The notes below the pieces were generated by a model, which searched no databases, was not told where the DNA came from, and was given only the letters and a program-made list of their open reading frames with translations. Positions 6,034-13,763 of a DNA stretch of 18,178 nucleotides are shown piece after piece. The position numbers and the translations under genes are program-made. The stretch's first letter is position 1. Each line of letters begins with the position of its first letter. The DNA is from Aalborgiella sp043740415 (GTDB lineage: Bacteria; Pseudomonadota; Gammaproteobacteria; Burkholderiales; Burkholderiaceae_C): assembly GCA_043740415.1 (NCBI GenBank), contig JAYUCJ010000286.1:1-18178 (forward strand). The letters run 5' to 3'.

Positions 6034-6738
6034 TTATGCCAAAAGCCGTTGCAGCTTGCCCACCGCGCTCGAAACGGTGGTCAGCACCGGTAAACCCGTT
6101 TTAGCTGCCACCCAAGGCGCTGCCCGCGCCATGCTGAATTGGGCCAAGGCAATCACGCTGCAGCCGCTCGCGGCCAGGCTGGCGGCGGCTTCTACGACTA
6201 ATTTATCGTGCAGCGCCGTGTCGCCAGCATTCAGGGCGGTCATCGCAGCAGCCACCAGGCGGGTTTCTAGGTTGGTACCTGCAGGAAACTCGCGTGGCAT
6301 GGAGACCAAAGTGGGGGCGAAGCTGGCGATCAGGCCGATTTTGCCGGACGCGCCAGTAAGCGCGTTTACATGCGCGCCAGCTTGTTTGACCGCGTCTTCA
6401 ATCATCGCCTCATTCGGTTTATGCACGGGAATGCTGGGGTGGCGCTGCGCCACCGCTTCAATACAGCTGCCAAACGCCGAGCAGGTGAACAAAATACCGT
6501 GGCAGCCGGCATCGACCGCGTATTGCGCCAGGCGTTGGAAGCGCTCGTGCATCACCGCATCCAGTCCGCGGCCATTGGTGGCGAGGTCGGTGGAGAGGCT
6601 GTCGTCCAGCAGGTTCATACGGGTTGCCTGCGGCCAGTCGCGGGCGAGCGCTTGGTTGATCGGGTCAACCGAGTGCGGCAGGGCGTGGATGAGGGCGATG
6701 CGTGGTGAGGGGGGTGAGGAAGGTGTGCTTTGGATCAT
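6034..6738 (-). CDS. Aspartate/glutamate racemase-family protein
   Basis: A 234-residue protein of the Asp/Glu/hydantoin racemase superfamily, cytoplasmic two-lobed enzymes that use one or two cysteines to move a proton at a carbon next to a carboxylate. Cys86 in LFTCSAFG fits the first catalytic cysteine. The second conserved site, usually Gly-Cys-Thr near the end, reads IALAQFSM here, so that cysteine is missing. A single-cysteine enzyme could be a decarboxylase or isomerase rather than a true racemase, as in arylmalonate decarboxylase relatives; that is inference. The ATG has no clear Shine-Dalgarno, but no later Met precedes the first beta-strand (RIALIHAL). It is divergent from the liv operon across a 178-bp region holding two palindromes, so the two units may share regulation. 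Confidence 0.82.
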   Translation of the reverse strand: MIQSTPSSPPSPRIALIHALPHSVDPINQALARDWPQATRMNLLDDSLSTDLATNGRGLDAVMHERFQRLAQYAVDAGCHGILFTCSAFGSCIEAVAQRHPSIPVHKPNEAMIEDAVKQAGAHVNALTGASGKIGLIASFAPTLVSMPREFPAGTNLETRLVAAAMTALNAGDTALHDKLVVEAAASLAASGCSVIALAQFSMARAAPWVAAKTGLPVLTTVSSAVGKLQRLLA

Positions 6739-6790
6739 GAGAATGGCGATGTGGGGTTTGGGATAAAGGGCATATTACTCGCAATAACAA

Positions 6791-6808
6791 CTTGCCATTG
6801 ATGGCAAG
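6791..6808. promoter_or_regulatory. Palindrome CTTGCCAT-TG-ATGGCAAG, candidate operator
   Basis: Perfect 8-bp inverted repeat with a 2-bp spacer in the divergent region between the racemase-family gene and livH, about 110 bp upstream of the livH start. The size and symmetry fit a dimeric repressor such as TetR, GntR or LacI type. No regulator gene is in the window. Confidence 0.6.
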
Positions 6809-6822
6809 GAGCCAAGTCCGTA

Positions 6823-6839
6823 CTAGGGGCAACCCCTAG
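6823..6839. promoter_or_regulatory. Palindrome CTAGGGG-CAA-CCCCTAG, candidate regulator site
   Basis: Perfect 7-bp inverted repeat with a 3-bp spacer, 14 bp after the first palindrome and about 77 bp before the livH start. No T-run follows, so it is not a typical terminator. TAGGGG/CCCCTA palindromes occur upstream of transport and acyl-CoA genes in betaproteobacteria and may be sites for a LuxR-type response regulator; this link is from memory and uncertain. Confidence 0.55.
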
Positions 6840-6916
6840 AAGTAAAACGCATGAAACCAACTATAAACAGGGAAGTTACAAATACGCCACACCGACAGGA
6901 TGTAGGAGACAAAAGT

Positions 6917-7792
6917 TTGCAGATTCTTCAATTGTTGATCAGCGGCGTCGCACAGGGGTGCATCTATGGGCTGATCGCGCTGGGCTTTGTGTTGATTTAC
7001 AAAGCCACTGAAACGGTCAGCTTCGCGCAGGGCGAGCTGATGATGCTGGGCGCGTTTGGTGGGCTGGCGGGCATGACATTGCTCGGCTTTCCGTATTGGT
7101 TGTCGGTGATTTGTGCCATCGCCGGTATGGCGGTGTTTGGCGTGTTGTTGGAACGGGTGGTGATTCGCCCCATCCTCGGGCAACCGGCGTTTTCCATCGT
7201 GATGCTGACCATCGGCATCGGCTACGTGGCGCGCGGGCTGATCACCATGATCCCCAATATCGGCACAGAAACCCACACCCTGCCCGTACCCTACAAAGAC
7301 CAGATATGGAAGCTGGGCGGTTTGGTTTTGAACGTGGAGCAAATGGTGGTGATTGCCGCGACCGGTGTGCTGTGCGCGGTGTTGTTCACCGTTTTCAAAT
7401 ACAGCAAAGTGGGCGTTGCCATGCAAGCCTCGTCACAAAACCAGCTGGCGGCGTATTACATGGGCATTCCGGTCAAGCGCATCAACGGGCTGGTGTGGGG
7501 TTTGGCGGCGGCGGTGGCGGCGATTGCCGGTTTGCTGCTGGCGCCCATCACCTTTGTCCATGCCAACATGGGTTTTATCGGGTTGAAAGCCTTTCCAGCC
7601 GCAGTCGTCGGTGGCTTCGGTAGCTTGCCGGGCGCGATTGTGGGCGGGCTGATCATCGGCATTGTGGAGTCTTTCTCGGGCTTTTACTTACCAGATGGTT
7701 TCAAAGACGTCGCCGCCTACGTGGTGGTGTTGGTCATGCTGATGGTCAAACCGAATGGTTTGTTTGGCGAAAAGCTGAGGAAGAAGGTATGA
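6917..7792 (+). CDS. livH: Branched-chain amino-acid-type ABC transporter permease LivH
   Basis: Inner-membrane permease that pairs with LivM to form the channel. The chosen TTG start (6917-6919) has AGGAG 8 nt upstream (6904-6908) and gives the usual N-terminus QILQLLISGVAQGCIYGLIA; the in-frame ATG at 6851 would add 22 polar residues with no good Shine-Dalgarno. This gives 291 residues, normal for LivH. About eight hydrophobic segments are visible, with the family motif IALGFVLIYKATE near the N-terminus and the coupling loop YYMGIPVKRINGL that contacts the ATPases. First gene of the liv operon. Such transporters carry not only Leu/Ile/Val but also aromatic and fatty carboxylates; the acyl-CoA synthetase downstream points to a non-amino-acid ligand. 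Confidence 0.93.
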   Translation: MQILQLLISGVAQGCIYGLIALGFVLIYKATETVSFAQGELMMLGAFGGLAGMTLLGFPYWLSVICAIAGMAVFGVLLERVVIRPILGQPAFSIVMLTIGIGYVARGLITMIPNIGTETHTLPVPYKDQIWKLGGLVLNVEQMVVIAATGVLCAVLFTVFKYSKVGVAMQASSQNQLAAYYMGIPVKRINGLVWGLAAAVAAIAGLLLAPITFVHANMGFIGLKAFPAAVVGGFGSLPGAIVGGLIIGIVESFSGFYLPDGFKDVAAYVVVLVMLMVKPNGLFGEKLRKKV

Positions 7793-7836
7793 CGAAGTTC
7801 CAAGGCAATACGTGCAGCTCTAAATACCAGGGCCAC

Positions 7837-7910
7837 CGCAGAACCGGCTTTGCTGGGCTGCTGGTGGCGTCCCCTCCGGGGGAGGCTTCGAAGACGCTTC
7901 GGGGGGAGCG
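7837..7910 (+). repeat. GC-rich palindromic repeat between livH and livM
   Basis: The 125-bp livH-livM spacer is unusually long for this operon. It contains TCCCCTCCGGGGGA and two CTTCG units, a pattern like the dispersed CCCC...GGGG repeats of Comamonadaceae. It could fold in the mRNA between the two permease genes and tune their relative yield or stability. The livM ribosome binding site (GGGGGAGCG) lies at its end. Confidence 0.5.
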
Positions 7911-7917
7911 TTAATCT

Positions 7918-8994
7918 ATGCGCTTCATCTTCAAAACCGATTACGCGCAAGACATCAAGCTGGCCAAGCATGGCGGCCATGTTTTTTGGTACGGCTTGCT
8001 GGTACTGCTGCTGGTCGCCGCGCCGTGGATCATTGCGGAGTACTGGCTGGCGCAGCTCACTTTTATCTTGATCTACGCCATCGCCGGGCTGGGGCTGATG
8101 CTGCTGGCGGGTTTTACCGGGCAGTTCTCGCTGGGTCATGCCGCCTTTTTGGGGGTGGGCGCGTACACGCAGGCGGTGTTTACCAACATGGGTGTGCCAT
8201 TTCCCATCGCACTGGCGCTGGCGGGTACGTTGTCTGCTGCGGTCGGGGTGGTGGTGGGCATGCCAGCGCTGCGGCTCAAGGGCATCTATCTGGGCATTGC
8301 CACCATCTCCTTTGGCTTCATCGTCGAGGAGGTGTTTGCACGCTGGGAGTCGGTGACGGGCGGTAATTCAGGCATCCACATCAAAGCGCAAAATATATTT
8401 GGCTGGCAGCTGGGTTCCGGGGTCGATTTTTACCTGCTGTGCCTGTTCATCACCGTGGTCGTTACCTTGGGCATTTTGAATTTGCTGCGTTCCAGCACGG
8501 GTCGCGCTTTTGTGGCGATTCGAGACTCTGAAATCTCGGCGCAAAGCATGGGCATCCATTTGGCGCGCTACAAAACGCTGTCGTTTTCTATTTCTGCCGC
8601 CTTGGCCGGTGTGGCCGGTGCTTTGTATGCGCACAAGCTGCAGTTCATTTCGCCGGATCAGTTCAACATTTTGCAGTCTATTGATTTGCTGTTGCTGGTG
8701 GTGATTGGTGGCTTGGGTTCGGTGCATGGTGCGTTTTTGGGCGCCATTTTCTTGATCGCGATGCCGCAGTTGATCTCTCTCAGCAAAGACTATCTGCCTG
8801 CCACCATTGGGCAAGCACCGGGCTTGCAGTCGGTCGTTTATGGTGTGGTGTTGATTGCGTTTGTGATGTTCGAGCCGCTGGGGCTGTATGGCCGCTGGTT
8901 GAAAGTCAGGACTTACCTGCAAACCTTCCCGTTCTACCGCAAAGGCATGTTCAAGCGGCAAAAATCGTTCCAGAAATCGGACAGGTTGAAATGA
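7918..8994 (+). CDS. livM: Branched-chain amino-acid-type ABC transporter permease LivM
   Basis: Second inner-membrane permease of the transporter, 358 residues. After a short cytoplasmic N-terminus come multiple hydrophobic segments, the LivM signature GLGLMLLAGFTGQFSLGHAAFLGVGAY (given here only to locate residues about 59-85), and the coupling region AIRDSEISAQSMGIHLARYK. A basic C-terminal tail (KGMFKRQKSFQKSDRLK) extends beyond the last membrane segment. The start is set by GGGGGAGCG 9-10 nt before the ATG. Its stop overlaps the livG start (ATGA, 8991-8994), so the two are translationally coupled. Confidence 0.94.
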   Translation: MRFIFKTDYAQDIKLAKHGGHVFWYGLLVLLLVAAPWIIAEYWLAQLTFILIYAIAGLGLMLLAGFTGQFSLGHAAFLGVGAYTQAVFTNMGVPFPIALALAGTLSAAVGVVVGMPALRLKGIYLGIATISFGFIVEEVFARWESVTGGNSGIHIKAQNIFGWQLGSGVDFYLLCLFITVVVTLGILNLLRSSTGRAFVAIRDSEISAQSMGIHLARYKTLSFSISAALAGVAGALYAHKLQFISPDQFNILQSIDLLLLVVIGGLGSVHGAFLGAIFLIAMPQLISLSKDYLPATIGQAPGLQSVVYGVVLIAFVMFEPLGLYGRWLKVRTYLQTFPFYRKGMFKRQKSFQKSDRLK

Positions 8995-9863
8995 GTACCA
9001 TCACTACCGTTCGGGCTGAGCCTGTCGAAGCCTTCGCACAAAACCCTTCGACAGGCTCAGGGCGAACGGGTTCTACGCTACTGTCGGCAAAAAACCTGAG
9101 CGTACGCTTTGGCGGCGTGCTGGCGGTCAACAACGTGAGTTTTGACGTCAAACAGGGCGAGGTCTTCACGCTGATCGGCCCCAACGGCGCCGGTAAAACG
9201 ACGGTGTTCAACCTGATCAGCCGCATCTACACCCCAACCAGCGGCGAGATCACCTACCTGGGCAAGAAACTGACCGACCAGGCGCCGCACAACATCGCCG
9301 CGCTGGGCATTGCGCGTACCTTCCAAAACATCGAGCTGTTTGAGCACGCCACCGTGATGCACAACCTGTTGATTGGCGGCCATACCCATAAGAAAACCGG
9401 CTTTTGGAGTGAGGTCTTCTTCACCCCCCAAACCTTCAAAGCCGAGATGGAAGCGCGGGAGAAAGCCGAAAAAATCATCGAGTTTTTGGATTTGCAGCAC
9501 CACCGTGATTCCTTGGTGGCAGGCTTGCCCTACGGCGTGCGCAAAGTGGTGGAAATGGGTCGCGCCCTGTGTACCGAGCCAAAATTGTTGCTGTTGGACG
9601 AGCCATCTTCTGGTTTGAACGTCGAAGAAACCGACGATATGGCGTTCTGGATTCAGGACATCAAAAACGAACTCGGTATCACCGTGCTGATGGTGGAGCA
9701 TGACATGAGTCTGGTCTCCAAGGTCTCCGACCGCGTGGTGGCTATGAATCAAGGAGCGGTCTTGGCCATGGGTACGCCGCGCGAGGTGCAAAATGACCCG
9801 GGTGTGATCGAGGCCTATCTGGGCTCGATAGATGATGTTTCCTCGTTGCGGAGGGCGGCATGA
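8991..9863 (+). CDS. livG: ABC transporter ATPase LivG, with repeat-encoded N-terminal insert
   Basis: Cytoplasmic ATPase that powers the LivHM channel, 290 residues. Walker A GPNGAGKT (63-70), Q-loop TFQNIELF, Walker B LLLLDEPSSGL and H-loop VEHDM are present; the signature reads LPYGVRK rather than LSGGQ, a variation known in LivG proteins. The ABC fold begins at LLSAKNLSVRFGG (residue 30), while family members normally start there within a few residues. Residues about 6-27 come from a 63-bp palindromic repeat (9007-9069) lying in frame. No alternative ATG exists after the insert, so the extra peptide is presumably made. Start overlaps livM; stop overlaps livF (ATGA, 9860-9863). Confidence 0.94.
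   Translation: MSTITTVRAEPVEAFAQNPSTGSGRTGSTLLSAKNLSVRFGGVLAVNNVSFDVKQGEVFTLIGPNGAGKTTVFNLISRIYTPTSGEITYLGKKLTDQAPHNIAALGIARTFQNIELFEHATVMHNLLIGGHTHKKTGFWSEVFFTPQTFKAEMEAREKAEKIIEFLDLQHHRDSLVAGLPYGVRKVVEMGRALCTEPKLLLLDEPSSGLNVEETDDMAFWIQDIKNELGITVLMVEHDMSLVSKVSDRVVAMNQGAVLAMGTPREVQNDPGVIEAYLGSIDDVSSLRRAA
9007..9069. repeat. Palindromic repeat inside livG coding sequence
   Basis: Left arm 9007-9030 (CCGTTCGGGCTGAGCCTGTC...) and right arm 9046-9069 are inverted copies matching at 22 of 24 positions around a 15-bp loop. The GAGCCTGTCGAAG core is familiar as a very common intergenic dispersed repeat in proteobacteria. Its 63-bp length is a multiple of three and it is open in this frame, encoding RAEPVE...STGSGRT. 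Confidence 0.85.
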
Positions 9864-10678
9864 GTCAATTGCCAGACAACAACGCCATGGGTGCAGCATC
9901 GTCTGCAGAGCAGCCCATGCTCAAACTGCTCAACGTCGAAAGCGCCTATGGCCCGATCAAGGCGATTCGCGGCGTGAGTTTGCAGGTTAAAAAGGGTGAA
10001 ATCGGCACGGTGCTGGGCTCCAACGGGGCGGGCAAGACGACGATTTTGAAGACCATTTCCGGCATCATTGACCCGCGCAAGGGGTCGATTGAGTTCAAAG
10101 GCCAAGACATCACGGCAAAAGACCCGGCATTTATCGTGCAACAGGGTTTGAGCCATGTGCCCGAGGGGCGCGAGGTGTTTCCCTTGCTCAGTGTGCGCGA
10201 CAATTTGCTCATGGGCGCTTACACCCGCAAAGACAGTGACGGCGTCGCCAAAGACATCGAGGCGGTGTTTGGGTACTTTCCGATATTGAAAGAACGCGCT
10301 GCACAAGATGCGGGTTTGCTGTCCGGCGGGCAGCAGCAGATGTTGTCCATCTCACGCGCCTTGATGGCCAACCCCGACCTGATTTTGCTGGACGAGCCGA
10401 GTTTGGGGCTGAGCCCGAAGCTGACCAAAGAGATTTTTGAGATCGTCGTTCGTATCAACCGCGAGCGCGGCACCACGATTTTGCTGGTCGAACAAAACGC
10501 CAACATGGCGCTCAATGCGTCGGACTACGGCTATGTACTGGAAAACGGCCGCATCGTGATGGAAGACACTTGCGCCCGATTGCGCGAAAAGGACGACATC
10601 AAAGAGTTCTACCTGGGCATGAAAGAAGAGGGCATGCGCAGTGAGCGCCGCTGGAAAAAGAAAAAGACATGGAGATGA
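9860..10678 (+). CDS. livF: ABC transporter ATPase LivF
   Basis: Second cytoplasmic ATPase of the transporter, 272 residues. Walker A GSNGAGKT (53-60), LivF-type SHVPEGREVFPLLSV Q-loop region, signature LSGGQQQM (154-161), Walker B LILLDEPSLGL (174-184) and LVEQN in place of a H-loop histidine, as usual for LivF. About 20 residues precede the ABC fold, and a basic tail (RSERRWKKKKTWR) follows it; the tail also carries the GGAG ribosome binding site of the next gene (10671-10674). Coupled to livG by a 4-bp overlap. Confidence 0.95.
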   Translation: MSQLPDNNAMGAASSAEQPMLKLLNVESAYGPIKAIRGVSLQVKKGEIGTVLGSNGAGKTTILKTISGIIDPRKGSIEFKGQDITAKDPAFIVQQGLSHVPEGREVFPLLSVRDNLLMGAYTRKDSDGVAKDIEAVFGYFPILKERAAQDAGLLSGGQQQMLSISRALMANPDLILLDEPSLGLSPKLTKEIFEIVVRINRERGTTILLVEQNANMALNASDYGYVLENGRIVMEDTCARLREKDDIKEFYLGMKEEGMRSERRWKKKKTWR

Positions 10679-10681
10679 TGC

Positions 10682-12541
10682 ATGGCTAAGCTCTGGGATC
10701 TCGGCAGTATCAAAGCCAACAGCGACATCATGGTGCCGGGTGAGACTATTCCTGCGATGTTTTGGAACGCGGTTGCGCAGCGCGGCGAAACCACCTGGTT
10801 GCGGCAAAAACACCTCGGTATCTGGCGCAGCACCAGTTGGCAACAGACGGCAATTGCGGTGAGTGAAATTTCTGGTGGCTTGATGTCTTTGGGTTTTGCC
10901 AAAGGCGAGTGTGCTTCTATCTTGGCCAATACCGTGGTGGATTGGGTCTGGGCTGATTTGGCGGTATTGTCGGCTGCTGGCGTCGCCAATGGCATTTACC
11001 CGACCGATGCATCTAGCCAAGTGCAATACCTGTGTGAAGACTCTAGCACCACCGTTTTGTTTGTTGAAGACGATGAACAGCTCGACAAAGCGCTGGAAAT
11101 GCGCGACCAGCTGCCTTTGTTGCGCAAAATCGTGGTGTTTGACATGGAGGGTTTGGGCAATCTGCAAGACCCAGGCATCATCAGTCTGGATGGTTTGCGG
11201 GCATTGGGGCGCGACTACTTGGCTAGGCATCCCGATGCGATCAGGCAGCGCGTTGCAGCGATTCAACCGCAGGATTTGGCGATTTTGGTCTACACCTCGG
11301 GCACGACAGGCAAGCCCAAAGGCGCGATGCACAGCCATGCAGGCCTGGTTTTTACCGTGCGTGGCTACAACACCCTGGTGTCGCAAACTGCTGCGGATGA
11401 GCGGATGTGCTTCCTGCCGCTGTGCCACATCGCCGAGCGGGTGGGGGGTGAGTACCATGCGCTGTACACCGGTGCCAAGCTCAACTTTGTCGAAAACCCA
11501 GAGACGATTCCCGAGAATGTGCGCGAGATTGCGCCCACGGTCTTCACCGCCGTGCCACGCGTCTGGGAGAAATTCTATTCAGGCGTGATGATTTCGCTCA
11601 AAGAAGCGGGCGCTGTGCAGCAAGCCGCCTATGCCTGGGGTATTGGCGTGGGGACGACGATTGCCGACAAGGTGCTGGCCGATCAACCGGTGAGCTCCTG
11701 GTTGAAGCTGAAGTTCCAGATCGCCCAGTGGCTGGTGCTGAACAACGTGCGCAAGTTGATCGGCATTCATCGTGCCCGGTTTTTGGTGACAGGCGCTGCG
11801 CCCATTTCGCCCGATTTGGTGCGCTGGTATTTGGCCTTGGGCGTACCGATGTTGGAAGTCTGGGGTATGACCGAAACCTGCGGTGCCTCCACAGGCGTGC
11901 CCTTGACCAAAATGAAGCCCGGCTCGATTGGGCCAGCCGCACAATACAACGAGGTCAGGCTAGATCCTGAAACGAGTGAAATCTTGGTTCGCGGCAAAAA
12001 CGTGTTCATGGGGTACTTGAACTTGCCCGAGAAAACGGCTGAAACCATCACACCGGATGGCTGGTTGCACACCGGTGACGTGGGCGTGGTGGATGCGGAT
12101 GGCTATTTCAAGATCACCGACCGCATGAAAGACATCATCATCACGGCGGGTGGTAAAAATGTCACGCCAAGCGAACTAGAAAACGATTTGAAGTTCTCGC
12201 CTTACATCACCGATGCGGTGGTGATTGGTGACAAACGCCCGTATTTGACGGTCATTGTCATGATCGATCAGGAAAATGTCGAAAAGTTCGCCCAAGATAG
12301 GGATGTCCCTTTCAGTAATTACACCAGCTTGACGCGCGCTGCAGAAGTGCAAGAATTGATCCAGTTGGAGATTGATCGGGTCAACAAGAAATTTGCGCGG
12401 GTTGAACAGATAAAAAAATTCTTCCTGCTGGAGACGCAGTTGACGGCAGAAGATGAGGAACTGACGCCGACGATGAAGCTCAAACGCAAGTTGGTCGAAA
12501 AGAAATACGAGCCGCAGATCAGTGCGATGTACAAAAGTTAA
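10682..12541 (+). CDS. AMP-forming long-chain acyl-CoA synthetase family protein
   Basis: ATP-dependent ligase that activates a carboxylic acid to its CoA thioester, 619 residues, cytoplasmic. Seen: the P-loop YTSGTTGKPKG (204-214), WGMTETCGAS, LHTGDVG, the hinge RMKDIIITAGGKNVTPSE and, near the C-terminus, TPTMKLKRKLV with the likely catalytic Lys. Overall shape is the FadD15/FACL group rather than short-chain synthetases. It starts 3 bp after livF, with GGAG inside the end of livF, so it belongs to the transporter operon. This suggests vectorial uptake: the acid brought in by LivHMGFK is trapped as a CoA ester. The substrate (fatty, aromatic or branched acid) cannot be told from sequence alone. 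Confidence 0.95.
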   Translation: MAKLWDLGSIKANSDIMVPGETIPAMFWNAVAQRGETTWLRQKHLGIWRSTSWQQTAIAVSEISGGLMSLGFAKGECASILANTVVDWVWADLAVLSAAGVANGIYPTDASSQVQYLCEDSSTTVLFVEDDEQLDKALEMRDQLPLLRKIVVFDMEGLGNLQDPGIISLDGLRALGRDYLARHPDAIRQRVAAIQPQDLAILVYTSGTTGKPKGAMHSHAGLVFTVRGYNTLVSQTAADERMCFLPLCHIAERVGGEYHALYTGAKLNFVENPETIPENVREIAPTVFTAVPRVWEKFYSGVMISLKEAGAVQQAAYAWGIGVGTTIADKVLADQPVSSWLKLKFQIAQWLVLNNVRKLIGIHRARFLVTGAAPISPDLVRWYLALGVPMLEVWGMTETCGASTGVPLTKMKPGSIGPAAQYNEVRLDPETSEILVRGKNVFMGYLNLPEKTAETITPDGWLHTGDVGVVDADGYFKITDRMKDIIITAGGKNVTPSELENDLKFSPYITDAVVIGDKRPYLTVIVMIDQENVEKFAQDRDVPFSNYTSLTRAAEVQELIQLEIDRVNKKFARVEQIKKFFLLETQLTAEDEELTPTMKLKRKLVEKKYEPQISAMYKS

Positions 12542-12593
12542 AGGCCTGCTGCCGAACTGAATTTTGATAGTTTTTAAACCTAAAAGGAGAGAG

Positions 12594-13763
12594 ATGATGA
12601 AATTTAAAACACTAGGCTTGCTCGCTGCTCTTGCGCTGGCAACAACGGCAACAACGCAGGTAAGCGCGCAGCAAGGCGTCAGCAAAGCTGATATAACTTT
12701 AGGCTCAATTCAAGATTTATCAGGGCCACTGGCTGGTTTTGGGAAGCAAGCTCGTTTGGGCATGATGCTGCGCGTGGACGAAATCAACGAACAAGGTGGT
12801 ATCAACGGGCGTAAACTGAAACTGATTGTTGAAGACTCGGGCTATGACCCTAAAAAAGCAGTGCTGGCGGCTCAAAAATTGGTCAATCAAGACAAAATTT
12901 TTATGATGGTGGGCCATATAGGCACGGCGCAAAACTTGGCCGCCATGCCCGTGCAGTTTGAGAAAAATGTGATCAACTTCTTCCCGATCACCGCCGCACG
13001 TGAAATGTATGAACCCTTTCACAAGTTGAAATACTCGTTTGCAGCGACCTATTTCGACCAAATGCGCAACGCTGTCCCTAAAGTGGCCAAAGAAAAAGGC
13101 GCTAAAAAAGTGTGTACTTTGTATCAAGACGATGAGTTTGGCTTGGAAGTTTTCCGTGGCGCAGAAGCCGGCTTGAAAACCATAGGCATGGAATTTGCCG
13201 AAAAAACATCGTACAAGCGTGGTGCGACTGATTTCTCTTCACAGGTGTCTAAACTGCAAGCCAGTGGTTGCGACTTGGTTGTTTTGGGAACCATCATCCG
13301 TGAAACCATCGGAGCCATTGGAACCGCCAAAAAAATGGGTTATAACCCAACATTTTTAGGCTCTAGTGCCGCCTATACTGATTTGATCCACAAGCTTGGC
13401 GGCCCTGCCATGAACGGTTTGTATGCCACCAGCACGGTACAAAATCCGTACCTGGATGATGCCTCCCCAGCGATCAGTTTCTGGGCAAAGAAATACCAGA
13501 CTAAATTCAGCGAAGATCCAACCGTATTCTCGGTGTATGGCTACAACATCATCGATACATTTGCCAAGGCAGCTGGCAAAGCGGGCGCAAATCTGTCAAC
13601 CGAAACGTTTATCAAAGCGATGGATACCATGACGATTCCGCCAGACATGTTTGGCAGCGCAGAAGCCACGTTCAGCCCAACCAAGCGATTGGGTAGCGAT
13701 GCATCGCGTTTGTCACAAATCACGGACGGCAAATGGAAGCCTGTGTCTGCTTACTTCAAATAA
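12594..13763 (+). CDS. livK: Periplasmic substrate-binding protein of the liv transporter
   Basis: Type I periplasmic binding protein (Leu/Ile/Val family) that captures the ligand and delivers it to LivHM. A signal peptide is visible: MMKFKT, a hydrophobic stretch, and likely cleavage at VSA|QQG (after residue 25). The mature part begins with ADITLGSIQDLSGPLAGFG and keeps the two-lobed pattern (VEDSGYDPKKAV, TLYQDDEFG). The ATG at 12594 or the adjacent one at 12597 may be used; AGGAG (12585-12589) is 4 and 7 nt away respectively. A 52-bp gap separates it from the acyl-CoA synthetase, leaving room for mRNA processing or a weak promoter to raise its level. It ends directly against the thioesterase stop on the other strand (0 bp), with no terminator between. 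Confidence 0.95.
   Translation: MMKFKTLGLLAALALATTATTQVSAQQGVSKADITLGSIQDLSGPLAGFGKQARLGMMLRVDEINEQGGINGRKLKLIVEDSGYDPKKAVLAAQKLVNQDKIFMMVGHIGTAQNLAAMPVQFEKNVINFFPITAAREMYEPFHKLKYSFAATYFDQMRNAVPKVAKEKGAKKVCTLYQDDEFGLEVFRGAEAGLKTIGMEFAEKTSYKRGATDFSSQVSKLQASGCDLVVLGTIIRETIGAIGTAKKMGYNPTFLGSSAAYTDLIHKLGGPAMNGLYATSTVQNPYLDDASPAISFWAKKYQTKFSEDPTVFSVYGYNIIDTFAKAAGKAGANLSTETFIKAMDTMTIPPDMFGSAEATFSPTKRLGSDASRLSQITDGKWKPVSAYFK

Noticed and set aside
6823..6839. Rho-independent terminator upstream of livH
   Set aside because: The stem is not followed by a T-run on either strand and no transcript is known to end there; a protein-binding site is more likely.
10352..11458. Long open frame of 368 codons on the - strand across livF and the acyl-CoA synthetase
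   Set aside because: It is the antisense shadow of two well-supported genes, with a His/Gln/Arg-rich composition typical of such shadows.
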